A stretch of 6,769 bases of DNA from assembly GCA_003162495.1 (NCBI GenBank), contig PMOF01000135.1:1-6769 (forward strand), written 5' to 3'. Position 1 is the stretch's first letter, and every line of letters starts with the position of its first letter. Position numbers and translations under genes: made by a program. The notes beneath the pieces were generated by a model, which did not search any database, had not been told where the DNA came from, and saw only the letters and a list, made by a program, of their open reading frames with translations. The DNA comes from Acidobacteriaceae bacterium. Lineage in GTDB: Bacteria; Acidobacteriota; Terriglobia; Terriglobales; Acidobacteriaceae. Shown in pieces: positions 1 to 6,268 of the stretch.

Positions 1-842
1 AGCACGCAGTCCATCATGTCCACGCCCATGCGCGCATAGTGCTCAATCTCGTCCGGGTAGCCCACGCCCATCACGTAGCGGGGCTTGTCTTTGGGCAGCA
101 GCGGCAGCACTTCGGAGATCATCTCGAGGGTCAGCGCGCGCGGCTCGCCCACGCTCAGTCCGCCGATCGCGTAGCCGTCAAAGTCCATATCCACGAGACG
201 CTCAGCGCTCTTGCGGCGCAAATCGGGAAACATGCCGCCCTGCACGATGCCGAACAAAGATTGCGTGCGGCCGCCCAGTGCCTCTCGCCACACCACTTCT
301 TCGCGATGCGCGCGAAAGTGATCGAGCGACCGCCGCGCCCAGGCCATGGTGAGACGCAGACTTTCTTTTGCGCGGTTGCGGTCGGCTGGGTACTCGGTGC
401 ACTCATCGAAGGCCATGGCAATATCCGCGCCCAGCGCGATCTGCACATCCATGGAATGCTCAGGAGTAAAGAAGTGGCTGCTGCCGTCGAGATGCGACCG
501 AAAATGGACTCCCTCGTCGGTCACTTTCCGCAGCCCGCTCAAGCTGAATACCTGGAAGCCGCCGGAGTCGGTGAGCAGAGCCCGCGGCCAGCTCATGAAC
601 TTGTGCAGTCCGCCCATGCGCCGGATCGGCTCATGCCCCGGACGCAGATAAAGATGATACGTATTGCCCAGAACGATTTCGGCGCCCAGCGTCTCCAGCA
701 CGTCCTGCGGAACAGCCTTGACCGTGCCGGCTGTGCCCACCGGCATAAAGACCGGGGTCTCAACGGTCTGATGGGGTAAATCGATCTGGCCCAGCCGCCC
801 GCCTGATTCGGTTTCCGCAAGGATATTGAAATGGAGACTCAC
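1..842 (-). CDS. tgt: tRNA-guanine transglycosylase (queuine tRNA-ribosyltransferase), C-terminus beyond window
   Basis: Bacterial TGT exchanges guanine-34 of tRNA Asp, Asn, His and Tyr for preQ1, the committed tRNA step of queuosine synthesis in the cytoplasm. The visible 280 residues of the TIM barrel carry the family signatures: VETPVFMPVGT near residue 27, LGNTYHLYLRPG at 58-69, DSGGFQVFSL at 92-101 with the conserved Asp92, FDECTEYP at 145-152, GIVQGG at 198-203 and GGLSVGE at 227-233. The last visible residues, DMMDCV at 275-280, match the DMFDCV motif that holds the catalytic nucleophile, so Asp278 is the likely one. The zinc-binding Cys/His cluster lies outside the window. The start must be GTG at 842: an in-frame TAG sits at 854-852, and the nearby ATG at 846-844 is in another frame. 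No good Shine-Dalgarno precedes it; a GGAG lies about 22 nt upstream, too far. It is divergent from the lipoprotein gene. The identification is very secure. Confidence 0.96.
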   Translation of the reverse strand, partial: MSLHFNILAETESGGRLGQIDLPHQTVETPVFMPVGTAGTVKAVPQDVLETLGAEIVLGNTYHLYLRPGHEPIRRMGGLHKFMSWPRALLTDSGGFQVFSLSGLRKVTDEGVHFRSHLDGSSHFFTPEHSMDVQIALGADIAMAFDECTEYPADRNRAKESLRLTMAWARRSLDHFRAHREEVVWREALGGRTQSLFGIVQGGMFPDLRRKSAERLVDMDFDGYAIGGLSVGEPRALTLEMISEVLPLLPKDKPRYVMGVGYPDEIEHYARMGVDMMDCV

Positions 843-900
843 CCATCGATTCTAGCGGCAAGCGCTCCGGCTCCATCCGCACCGGATTGATCTGTATGGG

Positions 901-937
901 TCAACCTCTTGAGATTGAGGCTTGTCATTTCTTAAAT
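901..937 (+). promoter_or_regulatory. Putative sigma-70-type promoter with overlapping inverted repeat
   Basis: TTGAGA at 909-914 (5/6 to the -35 consensus) is separated by 17 nt from TTAAAT at 932-937 (4/6 to the -10 consensus). An inverted repeat with 8-nt arms, one mismatch and a 2-nt centre (TCAACCTC at 901-908, GAGATTGA at 911-918) overlaps the -35 element, so it could be an operator. The promoter would leave a leader of roughly 175 nt before the lipoprotein start. An alternative pair, TTGAGC at 955-960 and GATAAT at 981-986, has a 20-nt spacer, which is too long. This is pattern matching only. The rest of the 277-bp divergent gap (843-1119) shows no gene I can support. Confidence 0.3.
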
Positions 938-1108
938 GGCGAGAGTGAGCGTTATTGAGCAGATACTTAGTTTGGACCTCGATAATCTGCGTGAAGAACT
1001 CAGCCAAGACCTCTGGGTTCGCACAGGAGCTTCGGTTCCAATTCCGCCCTTGCAAGTTTGGTTTCCGCTGCCTGGTGTGTTCCACTCCTAATCTCAAAAG
1101 GCCTTGTG

Positions 1109-1115
1109 AAAAGGA
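1109..1115 (+). promoter_or_regulatory. Ribosome binding site for the DUF3494 lipoprotein
   Basis: AAAAGGA ends 4 nt before the ATG at 1120. It supports that start over the upstream in-frame ATG at 955, whose extra 55 residues do not look like a signal sequence. The spacing is slightly short but usable. Confidence 0.5.
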
Positions 1116-1119
1116 CCTT

Positions 1120-2469
1120 ATGGCAAACCGACTCCCGTCCAAGGTTTCAATCTCCCTCCTGACAGTGCTTTTCTTGGTTAGCTGTAACTCAGTTAGCAAT
1201 CTGCCAGTTTTGCAACCTGCCGATGCTCCGACAGTAACGATGGTGGTTCCTCAAACCGACGGAGTAGGCACCAACCGTGAGATTGCGGTGGTCTTCAGTA
1301 AGCCCATGGATCCGGCAAGCATCAACAGCAGCACCTTTGTGGTTGCAGGTATGCCTGGTACAGTCACTTACGACGCAGTCAATATGATTGGCGGATTCAC
1401 ACCTTCTGCGGACTACACCAACGACACTACATATAACGCGACCATTACCACTGGGGCCAAGGACCTGAGCGGAACTCCACTTGCCGCTGCTTTCAACTTC
1501 TCTTTCACCACTCGCGCATCCACAGACAAGTCCGCACCCGGCATTTTCGCCGTGAATGTTGCCGCGGGCGCCACTTGCGTGCCGCTAAACCAGAAGATCG
1601 TAGTTACCTTCGATGAGCAGATGGATTCACTCACCATCAACCCAAACACAGTGTTTATAGTGGGTGTGGCCGGCACCGTGACCTATGACGTAGTCAATTT
1701 AGCCGCCACTTTCACGCCATCGGCTAACCTGACAGCGAATACCAAGTACACGATTATGGTGACCACTGGAGTCACGGATTTGGGCAAAGTGCACATGGGT
1801 GGGCCATATTCTCAAACCTTTACTACCGGTCCTTGCCAGACTGGAGGAGTGCCGATCGTAGCTCTCTGCCCCTTTATTGGAGGGTTCTCGGTGCTGGCTG
1901 GATCCGCCGTCACCAATACCGGCTCTACCACAGTCAACGGAGATGTTGGAATCTATCCGGGTACTTCCGTCACTGGATTTCCGCCGGGGCTGGCGAGCGG
2001 GACAATCGATATTGCAGACAGCGCCGCAGCCGGGGCACAGGGAGCTTTAACCGCTGGGTATCTCGATGCCGCGGGACGATTGGGCGGCACTTCGGTCGCT
2101 GGAGATTTAGCAGGGCAGACACTCACTGCCGGCGTCTATAAATCGACCTCGTCGCTTGAGAATTCGGGGGACCTCACTCTCGACGCTCAGGGCAATCCGG
2201 CTGCGGTATTCATTTTCCAGATCGGGTCTACGCTCACAACGGGGAGCGGCAGCCACGTGATCCTGGCCAATGGCGCCTCGGCATGCAACATCTTCTGGCA
2301 GGTCGGCAGCTCTGCAACACTGGGAACGAACTCTATCTTCAAAGGAAACATTCTGGCGCTGACATCCATCACCGTCACCACCGGTGTGAATCTGGAAGGC
2401 AGGGCGCTGGCGCGGAATGGCGCGGTCACGCTGGACACCAATGTCATCAGCGGGTGTACCTGCCCGTGA
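1120..2469 (+). CDS. Ig-like/DUF3494 (ice-binding-like) outer-surface lipoprotein
   Basis: This is a 449-residue secreted protein. A signal sequence with positive residues R4 and K8 and a hydrophobic core ends in the lipobox LVSC, so Cys22 is the predicted lipidated residue. Residues about 37-132 and 138-237 are two tandem Big_5 (SbsA-type) Ig-like repeats. They share the core GTVTYDxVN...FTPSA (about 80-97 and 185-202) and a closing F-T-T strand. Residues about 252-447 are a DUF3494 domain, starting at FSVLAGSAVTNTG, with NGDVGIYPG, the internal AVFIFQIGSTL strand, CNIFWQVG and a final GRALARNGAVTLDTN. Known DUF3494 proteins are right-handed beta-solenoids; several bind ice, and others are annotated as adhesins. 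Here the Ig repeats probably act as a stalk lifting the solenoid from the membrane. The start at 1120 is chosen from the RBS and signal peptide. It is monocistronic in appearance: divergent from tgt, with a candidate terminator behind it. Domain calls are firm; ice binding is unproven. Confidence 0.9.
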   Translation: MANRLPSKVSISLLTVLFLVSCNSVSNLPVLQPADAPTVTMVVPQTDGVGTNREIAVVFSKPMDPASINSSTFVVAGMPGTVTYDAVNMIGGFTPSADYTNDTTYNATITTGAKDLSGTPLAAAFNFSFTTRASTDKSAPGIFAVNVAAGATCVPLNQKIVVTFDEQMDSLTINPNTVFIVGVAGTVTYDVVNLAATFTPSANLTANTKYTIMVTTGVTDLGKVHMGGPYSQTFTTGPCQTGGVPIVALCPFIGGFSVLAGSAVTNTGSTTVNGDVGIYPGTSVTGFPPGLASGTIDIADSAAAGAQGALTAGYLDAAGRLGGTSVAGDLAGQTLTAGVYKSTSSLENSGDLTLDAQGNPAAVFIFQIGSTLTTGSGSHVILANGASACNIFWQVGSSATLGTNSIFKGNILALTSITVTTGVNLEGRALARNGAVTLDTNVISGCTCP

Positions 2470-2481
2470 GGCGTTGACTCG

Positions 2482-2524
2482 GGCCTGTTCACACCAACGG
2501 ACGGTGGCGATCAGGGCCATTTTT
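2482..2524 (+). terminator. Candidate rho-independent terminator after the lipoprotein gene
   Basis: It starts 12 nt after the lipoprotein stop. GGCC at 2482-2485 can pair with GGCC at 2515-2518, extended by TG/CA across a one-base bulge. An inner CACC/GGTG helix (2492-2495 with 2503-2506) closes a 7-nt loop. Five T residues follow at 2520-2524. The position and T-run fit a terminator, but the stem is interrupted by an internal loop and was judged by eye only. Confidence 0.35.
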
Positions 2525-2927
2525 CTCACGTCGAGAAGCGAAAGGCGATGGATACGTGACGGAGCATAGCGACGATTGACAAAGAGATGGGGAAATCCGG
2601 CCAGGCATCATTCTGGCCTTCGATCCTGGCGCCGCAACGGCCTTTGGGATCGGCCCCGTCTCTACTCCACAGACGAAAGTCTGCGCGTGGCGCGCGGATC
2701 ATGCTGACAGGCCCCTGCATCGAAGGCTGAGCAAGCCCGAGACGCCTGTCTTGCAGCAATTTCCTGTTGCCTATTTACGCGCCCGCCTATTCGCGCAAGG
2801 AAGCCCATCCCCGCCACGCGGCGTCTCCAGCGTGGTATCAGTGTCTTCGAGTCTTCGATCTGACGGCTGTCTCTTCGCGGCGCCGTGTTCCGGATCGGAT
2901 CCCGCCCTTCGCGATAGTCTGGAGACG
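2525..2927. other. Gene-poor stretch upstream of folK
   Basis: I see no gene here that I can support. The plus-strand frame of folK stays open back to a TGA at 2577-2579, but the extra residues match nothing I recognise and the HPPK family start is at 2928. A 77-codon minus-strand frame (2526-2759) has no recognisable motif or credible RBS. Visible structure: a perfect 6-bp hairpin GGCCAG/CTGGCC (2599-2604 with 2613-2618, 8-nt loop) lacking a T-tract, and a tandem 8-mer GTCTTCGA at 2843-2850 and 2851-2858. A TTGACA at 2576-2581 has no acceptable -10 partner. The folK promoter is presumably here but I cannot place it. Confidence 0.5.
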
Positions 2928-3494
2928 ATGCGCACAGCGTATATCGGGATGGGCGGAAATCTGGCCAGTTGTGTGGGGACGCCGGAGGCTACGCTGGCTG
3001 CGGCGGCCCGCCGGCTTGAATTGCTGGGATGTGTGGTCTGCCGTTCGTCGCTCTACTCGACCGAGCCGGTGGGGTTTGCCGCGCAGCCGCGCTTTGTGAA
3101 CGCCGTGGTCGCGCTTAAAACGGAGCTTGAGCCGCGGGACCTGCTGGCCGGGCTGTTGAGAATCGAGCGGGAGTTTGGGCGGGACCGCGCGGCGGGATTT
3201 CAAAATGGACCCAGAACGCTGGATTTGGATATTTTGCTCGTCGACGACCTGAGAATCAATGAGCCGGGACTTCTGATTCCTCATCCGCGGCTCGCGGAGC
3301 GCGCATTCGTCCTGGTCCCGCTCCACGAGATTGCGCCGCTGGCTCGCGATGCCGGAAGCGGAAGAACCGTGTCACAATTGCTCGACGGTCTTTGCCCTGG
3401 TTCCGAAAGCAAAAATCATGCGGTGGCTCAAGTGCAATGGGATGGTTGGCGCGCTGGCGGTGACGGGGATGCTGTTGACCCCGGCAAAATTTAG
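2928..3494 (+). CDS. folK: 2-amino-4-hydroxy-6-hydroxymethyldihydropteridine pyrophosphokinase (HPPK)
   Basis: HPPK transfers pyrophosphate from ATP to 6-hydroxymethyl-7,8-dihydropterin, giving the substrate of dihydropteroate synthase in cytoplasmic folate synthesis. Family landmarks are all present: the N-terminal strand with GMGGN at 7-11, the SSLYSTEPVG substrate loop at 40-49, FVNAVVAL at 56-63, ERxFGRxR at 80-87, and the signature NGPRTLDLDILL at 93-104. Asp99 and Asp101 of that signature are the expected Mg2+ ligands. HPRLAERAFVLVPLHEIAP follows at 119-137. The ATG at 2928 fits the family N-terminus and has GGAG at 2921-2924, though only 3 nt away. At 188 residues it is longer than the usual ~160. 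Roughly the last 28 residues, rich in Gly, Asp and Ala, lie beyond the normal end of the fold and mostly overlap the receptor gene in another frame. They may be an artefact of a lost stop codon. Identity is very secure. Confidence 0.95.
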   Translation: MRTAYIGMGGNLASCVGTPEATLAAAARRLELLGCVVCRSSLYSTEPVGFAAQPRFVNAVVALKTELEPRDLLAGLLRIEREFGRDRAAGFQNGPRTLDLDILLVDDLRINEPGLLIPHPRLAERAFVLVPLHEIAPLARDAGSGRTVSQLLDGLCPGSESKNHAVAQVQWDGWRAGGDGDAVDPGKI

Positions 3495-5718
3495 CGCGCA
3501 AACCGCGGGGACGACGACGGCGGCCGTGCATTTGAACCTGACGGTCGAAGACAGCCGCGGCGCCGCGCTGCAGGGAGCCACGATCACGGATTCCGCGGGA
3601 ACCCTGCTGGGGCGCACCGATGCGGAAGGCAAGCTGACCGTGGCATGCACACCTCCGTGCCGGTTGCGGGTGGCCGCGCCGGGATTCTCAGAGAAGGCCG
3701 CATTGCTCAATGCAGCAGCCACCATCCAACTGGAGCCCGCAGCCGACACCGAACAGGTGACCGTGACCGCGTATCGCACCCCGCTGGGCATGCTCGATAG
3801 CCCGGTGACCACGCGCACGCTTTCTGAGGCCGATCTGAGTTCCACTGCGGCCGTGACCCTGGATGATCAGGTGCGGCAGCTTCCGGGCGTGGAGATGTTT
3901 CGGCGATCGAGTTCGCTGGTGGCCAATCCTTCCTCGATGGGACTCAGCCTGCGCGGCCTGGGTTCCACGGCGGCGAGCCGAACCCTGGTTACCGAGGACG
4001 ATGTGCCGCAGAACGATCCGTTTGCCGGATGGATTCGCTGGCAGGAGCAGCCGGAGCTGGCGATCAAGAGCATTGAAGTGGTGAGCGGGGGCGCCAGCGA
4101 CCTCTACGGGTCGAGCGCCATTGGCGGTGTGGTCAACGTGATTCCGGTGCGGCCCACCTCTGACGAGGGCGAGATTCGGTCCAGCTACGGCGCGGAAGGG
4201 ACTAACGACGACAGCCTGATACTGCAGGGCAAGCGCGGACCGTGGGGGGTGCTCGCAGCCGGCGGCGTTCTGGGCACCGATGGATATATTCAGGAAGCAC
4301 CCGCGCAGCGCGGGCCCGTAGACATTGCCAGCAACGTTCACAGCCAGAATGGCCTGGTGGTGGCGGAGCGCGATCGCGGCCCGCTGAGAATATTTGTGCG
4401 CGGCAGCGGCTACAACGACGCGCGCAGCAATGGAACGCTCGATCAGACCAACGGCTCGCGCCTGTGGCGCTATGCCACGGGCGGCGACTGGCAGGGTCCG
4501 CATGAAGGAACTCTGGTCACGCGCTTCTATGGTTCGACTGAACACTTCCGCCAGGTTTTCTCGAACATATCCAACCTGCCCACCGTTGCGAACCCCGCTT
4601 GCTCGTATCGGTGCGGCGAAAGTCTTACGCGGTTTTCACTATCGCCGGAGAACGAACTGGGCGCGGTGGCCCATTGGAACCAGCCGCTCGGCGCCGGGCT
4701 GCTGATGGTACTGGGCGCTGACGCTCACGATGTGCGCGTGTGGGACCGAGAGCAGACCTACGGAAAATCTGCCGCGCTGACCAACCTGCGCGATCACCAG
4801 CGCGACTCCGCCGGCTACGCCGAAGCCATGTGGGTGCGCAGGGGCTGGACGTTCAGCGGAGCGGGGCGCGTGGATTGGTTTCAGAATTACGATGGCCAGC
4901 AGTTGCAGTGGAACGGAACCAGTTGGACGCCGACCGCCGCGCAGCCGACCCAGGTGGGCCAGCGACTTTTCGATCCTCGCCTCGGCCTCTCGCGCAAAAT
5001 CCGTGATCATTGGGCACTGTCGGCAACCGGCTTTCGCGCCTTTCGCGAGCCCACGCCGAATGAACTCTACCGCAGCACCCAGGTCGGCGAGCAATTGACG
5101 CTGCCCAACTTCAATTTGCTCAGCGAGCGCGCCACGGGCTGGGAGACGGGCCTCGCCACCGAGTGGCATTGGGGCAGCATCCGCTCCAGCTACTTCCTGA
5201 CCCAGGTAAACCGGCCCATCACCGCGGTGACCACCGACAGCACCTCTACACCGATTCTGCTGATGCGCGAAAACCTGGGACAGATTGAGAGCCGAGGCGT
5301 TGCCGTGGACTTTGAGCTGGCTCCGCAACGGTGGCTAACCGTGGATGGCGGCTACCAGTACGCCCACGCCACCGTGACTAGGGGCAGCCAGGATCTGGGC
5401 AACTGGATTCCCGAAGTAGCCCGCAACTTGGCAACGCTGAATGTGCGCGCAACCCATTCGGCCCTGGGAACCGTGACTCTGCAAGGGCGGGAGAGCGGGC
5501 GGCAGTTTGACGACGCATCCAATGTTTATCTACTGCACGGGTATTTCCGGATGGATGCTTATGCCGCGCACGATTTCGGCAAGCGGTTCGAACTTTTCGC
5601 CGCGGGCGAAAACCTGCTCAATCGCCAAATCGAAGACTCGAAGACACCGACCACCACGCTGGGCATGCCGCGCGTGGCACGGGTGGGGTTGCAAGTGCAG
5701 ATCGGCAGAGCGCGATAG
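3418..5718 (+). CDS. TonB-dependent outer-membrane receptor with carboxypeptidase-regulatory-like N-terminal domain
   Basis: This is a 766-residue outer-membrane importer that would use TonB/ExbBD energy. A signal peptide (R2, K5, hydrophobic 9-23) has a likely cleavage after FSA at 25-27. Residues about 37-107 form a carboxypeptidase-regulatory-like beta sandwich (core LTVEDSRGAALQGATI, then TDAEGKLTV). A TonB-box-like segment, EQVTVTAYR, lies at 112-120. The plug is about 125-243, with LDDQVRQLPGVE, LRGLGS and the diagnostic GGASDLYGSSAIGGVVNVI at 224-242. The remaining ~520 residues are the 22-strand barrel, including FRAFREPTPNELYR and the late motif AENLLNR followed by TLGMPR. Cys395 and Cys399 may form an extracellular loop disulfide. 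The chain ends QIGRAR rather than in the aromatic residue usual for the C-terminal beta-signal. The start is inside folK (77-nt overlap) without a clear RBS, suggesting translational coupling; an alternative ATG at 3442 also keeps a signal peptide. Length and motifs resemble BtuB/FepA-class receptors, but the substrate (metal chelate, cobalamin, other) cannot be told. Confidence 0.93.
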   Translation: MRWLKCNGMVGALAVTGMLLTPAKFSAQTAGTTTAAVHLNLTVEDSRGAALQGATITDSAGTLLGRTDAEGKLTVACTPPCRLRVAAPGFSEKAALLNAAATIQLEPAADTEQVTVTAYRTPLGMLDSPVTTRTLSEADLSSTAAVTLDDQVRQLPGVEMFRRSSSLVANPSSMGLSLRGLGSTAASRTLVTEDDVPQNDPFAGWIRWQEQPELAIKSIEVVSGGASDLYGSSAIGGVVNVIPVRPTSDEGEIRSSYGAEGTNDDSLILQGKRGPWGVLAAGGVLGTDGYIQEAPAQRGPVDIASNVHSQNGLVVAERDRGPLRIFVRGSGYNDARSNGTLDQTNGSRLWRYATGGDWQGPHEGTLVTRFYGSTEHFRQVFSNISNLPTVANPACSYRCGESLTRFSLSPENELGAVAHWNQPLGAGLLMVLGADAHDVRVWDREQTYGKSAALTNLRDHQRDSAGYAEAMWVRRGWTFSGAGRVDWFQNYDGQQLQWNGTSWTPTAAQPTQVGQRLFDPRLGLSRKIRDHWALSATGFRAFREPTPNELYRSTQVGEQLTLPNFNLLSERATGWETGLATEWHWGSIRSSYFLTQVNRPITAVTTDSTSTPILLMRENLGQIESRGVAVDFELAPQRWLTVDGGYQYAHATVTRGSQDLGNWIPEVARNLATLNVRATHSALGTVTLQGRESGRQFDDASNVYLLHGYFRMDAYAAHDFGKRFELFAAGENLLNRQIEDSKTPTTTLGMPRVARVGLQVQIGRAR

Positions 5719-5738
5719 TGACCAAGGAATGCAATTGC

Positions 5739-5852
5739 GATCCTTCGGCCCGGACCAATACGGTGCTGCAGGATTTGCCGGAGTTCGGGAAGAGCTTCAG
5801 TTGCAAGAAGACGGCGGCGATGGTGAGCCCGAAGCCGTGCAGGGTGTGGTGA
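5739..5852 (+). pseudogene. Relic of the C-terminus of an M13 (neprilysin/PepO-type) metallopeptidase
   Basis: Frame 5739-5852 reads 37 codons and a TGA, beginning 20 nt after the receptor stop, with no start codon or RBS. From 5751 it reads RTNTVLQDLPEFGKSF, then Cys (5802-5804), then MVSPKPCRVW ending at the stop. M13 peptidases close with an R-x-N...MPEF..AF-C pattern followed about a dozen residues later by C-[RE]-V-W, and both cysteines and the terminal CRVW are kept here. Nothing of the catalytic HExxH or the ExxxD zinc-ligand regions is in the window; the sequence just upstream is the intact receptor gene in another frame. I infer that the front ~95% of a peptidase gene was lost by deletion or displaced when the receptor segment was joined. 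The motif is short, but the exact C-terminal placement with a stop directly after CRVW makes chance unlikely. Confidence 0.75.
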
Positions 5853-5871
5853 GAAGGCAGCTTTCAGCTTC

Positions 5872-5897
5872 TAACTTGTTGACCTCAACTGAAGTTA
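5872..5897. other. Inverted repeat between convergent genes
   Basis: TAACTT-GTTGA (5872-5882) pairs with TCAAC-(TG)-AAGTTA (5885-5897), an 11-bp stem with a 2-nt bulge and a very tight centre. It covers the stop codon of the minus-strand small gene and lies 153 nt after the receptor stop. No T-tract follows on either strand, so it is not a standard intrinsic terminator. It may still slow transcription or protect RNA 3' ends between the convergent units. Confidence 0.4.
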
Positions 5898-6200
5898 AAC
5901 GGGCTTGGAAGGGAAGTAGTGAAGGTGCCCGAAGATGCAATCGTCGGGACGCGTCCTTGCTGTCTCAATCTGCTCAGCTAATTCGTCCGGTACATCTTCG
6001 GATGGTCCGACGGTTGCGCAGTTTTCTACACTAACCACGAACCAGGAGTCTTTCTCCAGGATCCGCGAGACCTTCGCCTGAAAATCGTCAGCGCTCTCCG
6101 CCCACGCAACGATATTCGTAAAGCAGCCAGTGTCGCCGGATTCAGATGGCGGCGTGAGAAGCTCAAATAATCCAGTCCACAGCTCTTTCATCGCCCTCAT
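5895..6200 (-). CDS. Small conserved-looking hypothetical protein (~98-101 residues)
   Basis: I do not recognise a named family. The product is soluble and acidic, without a signal peptide or membrane helix. It opens MKELWTGLFELL, has a central stretch (about 29-59, with WAESADDFQ and WFVVSVEN) that looks like a helix plus a beta strand, an acidic helix (EDVPDELAEQIETA at about 68-81), and ends in CIFGHLHYFPSKP. The aromatic, motif-like ends and sensible amino-acid balance favour a real protein over a chance frame. Starts at 6200 and 6191 (MKELW) are both possible; the latter has GAGG 3 nt upstream. It lies 68 nt downstream of the sucD stop on the same strand, so it could be read from the sucD transcript. 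It converges on the receptor/M13 relic. Function is unknown. Confidence 0.65.
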   Translation of the reverse strand: MRAMKELWTGLFELLTPPSESGDTGCFTNIVAWAESADDFQAKVSRILEKDSWFVVSVENCATVGPSEDVPDELAEQIETARTRPDDCIFGHLHYFPSKPV

Positions 6201-6268
6201 TGTAAGCGCAGGGGTTCACTGTGAGGATGGCCTTTATGCGGAGGCTAGCTAAATGCTAGAAGCTGCTC

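Noticed and set aside
955..1119. N-terminal extension of the lipoprotein to the upstream ATG at 955.
   Set aside because: It would bury the signal sequence and lipobox behind 55 unrelated residues. The ATG at 1120 has an RBS and gives a standard lipoprotein signal.
852..1199. Minus-strand open frame of 115 codons in the tgt/lipoprotein gap.
   Set aside because: It runs through the lipoprotein RBS and signal peptide region, has no recognisable motif, and would sit directly behind the divergent start of tgt.
2599..2618. GGCCAG/CTGGCC hairpin considered as a terminator for the lipoprotein gene.
   Set aside because: There is no T-tract and it is about 130 nt past the stop; the 2482-2524 structure is a better candidate.
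2580..2760. Plus-strand residues IILAFDPGAATAFG upstream of folK resemble the DPG strand of a RuvC/RNase H-fold nuclease.
   Set aside because: No further RuvC motifs follow, the frame runs straight into folK, and there is no start with an RBS. A single short match is chance-level.
3688..4545. Long minus-strand open frame (285 codons) opposite the TonB receptor.
   Set aside because: It is antisense to the well-supported plug and barrel coding sequence. Composition is Arg/Ala/His-rich as expected for a GC-rich shadow frame, with no recognisable motif. The 4639-5328 minus-strand frame is rejected for the same reason.
6245..6259. Perfect 5-bp hairpin (CTAGC/GCTAG, 5-nt loop) just after the sucD stop, considered as a terminator.
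   Set aside because: The stem is short and AT-containing, and no T-tract follows on the minus strand.
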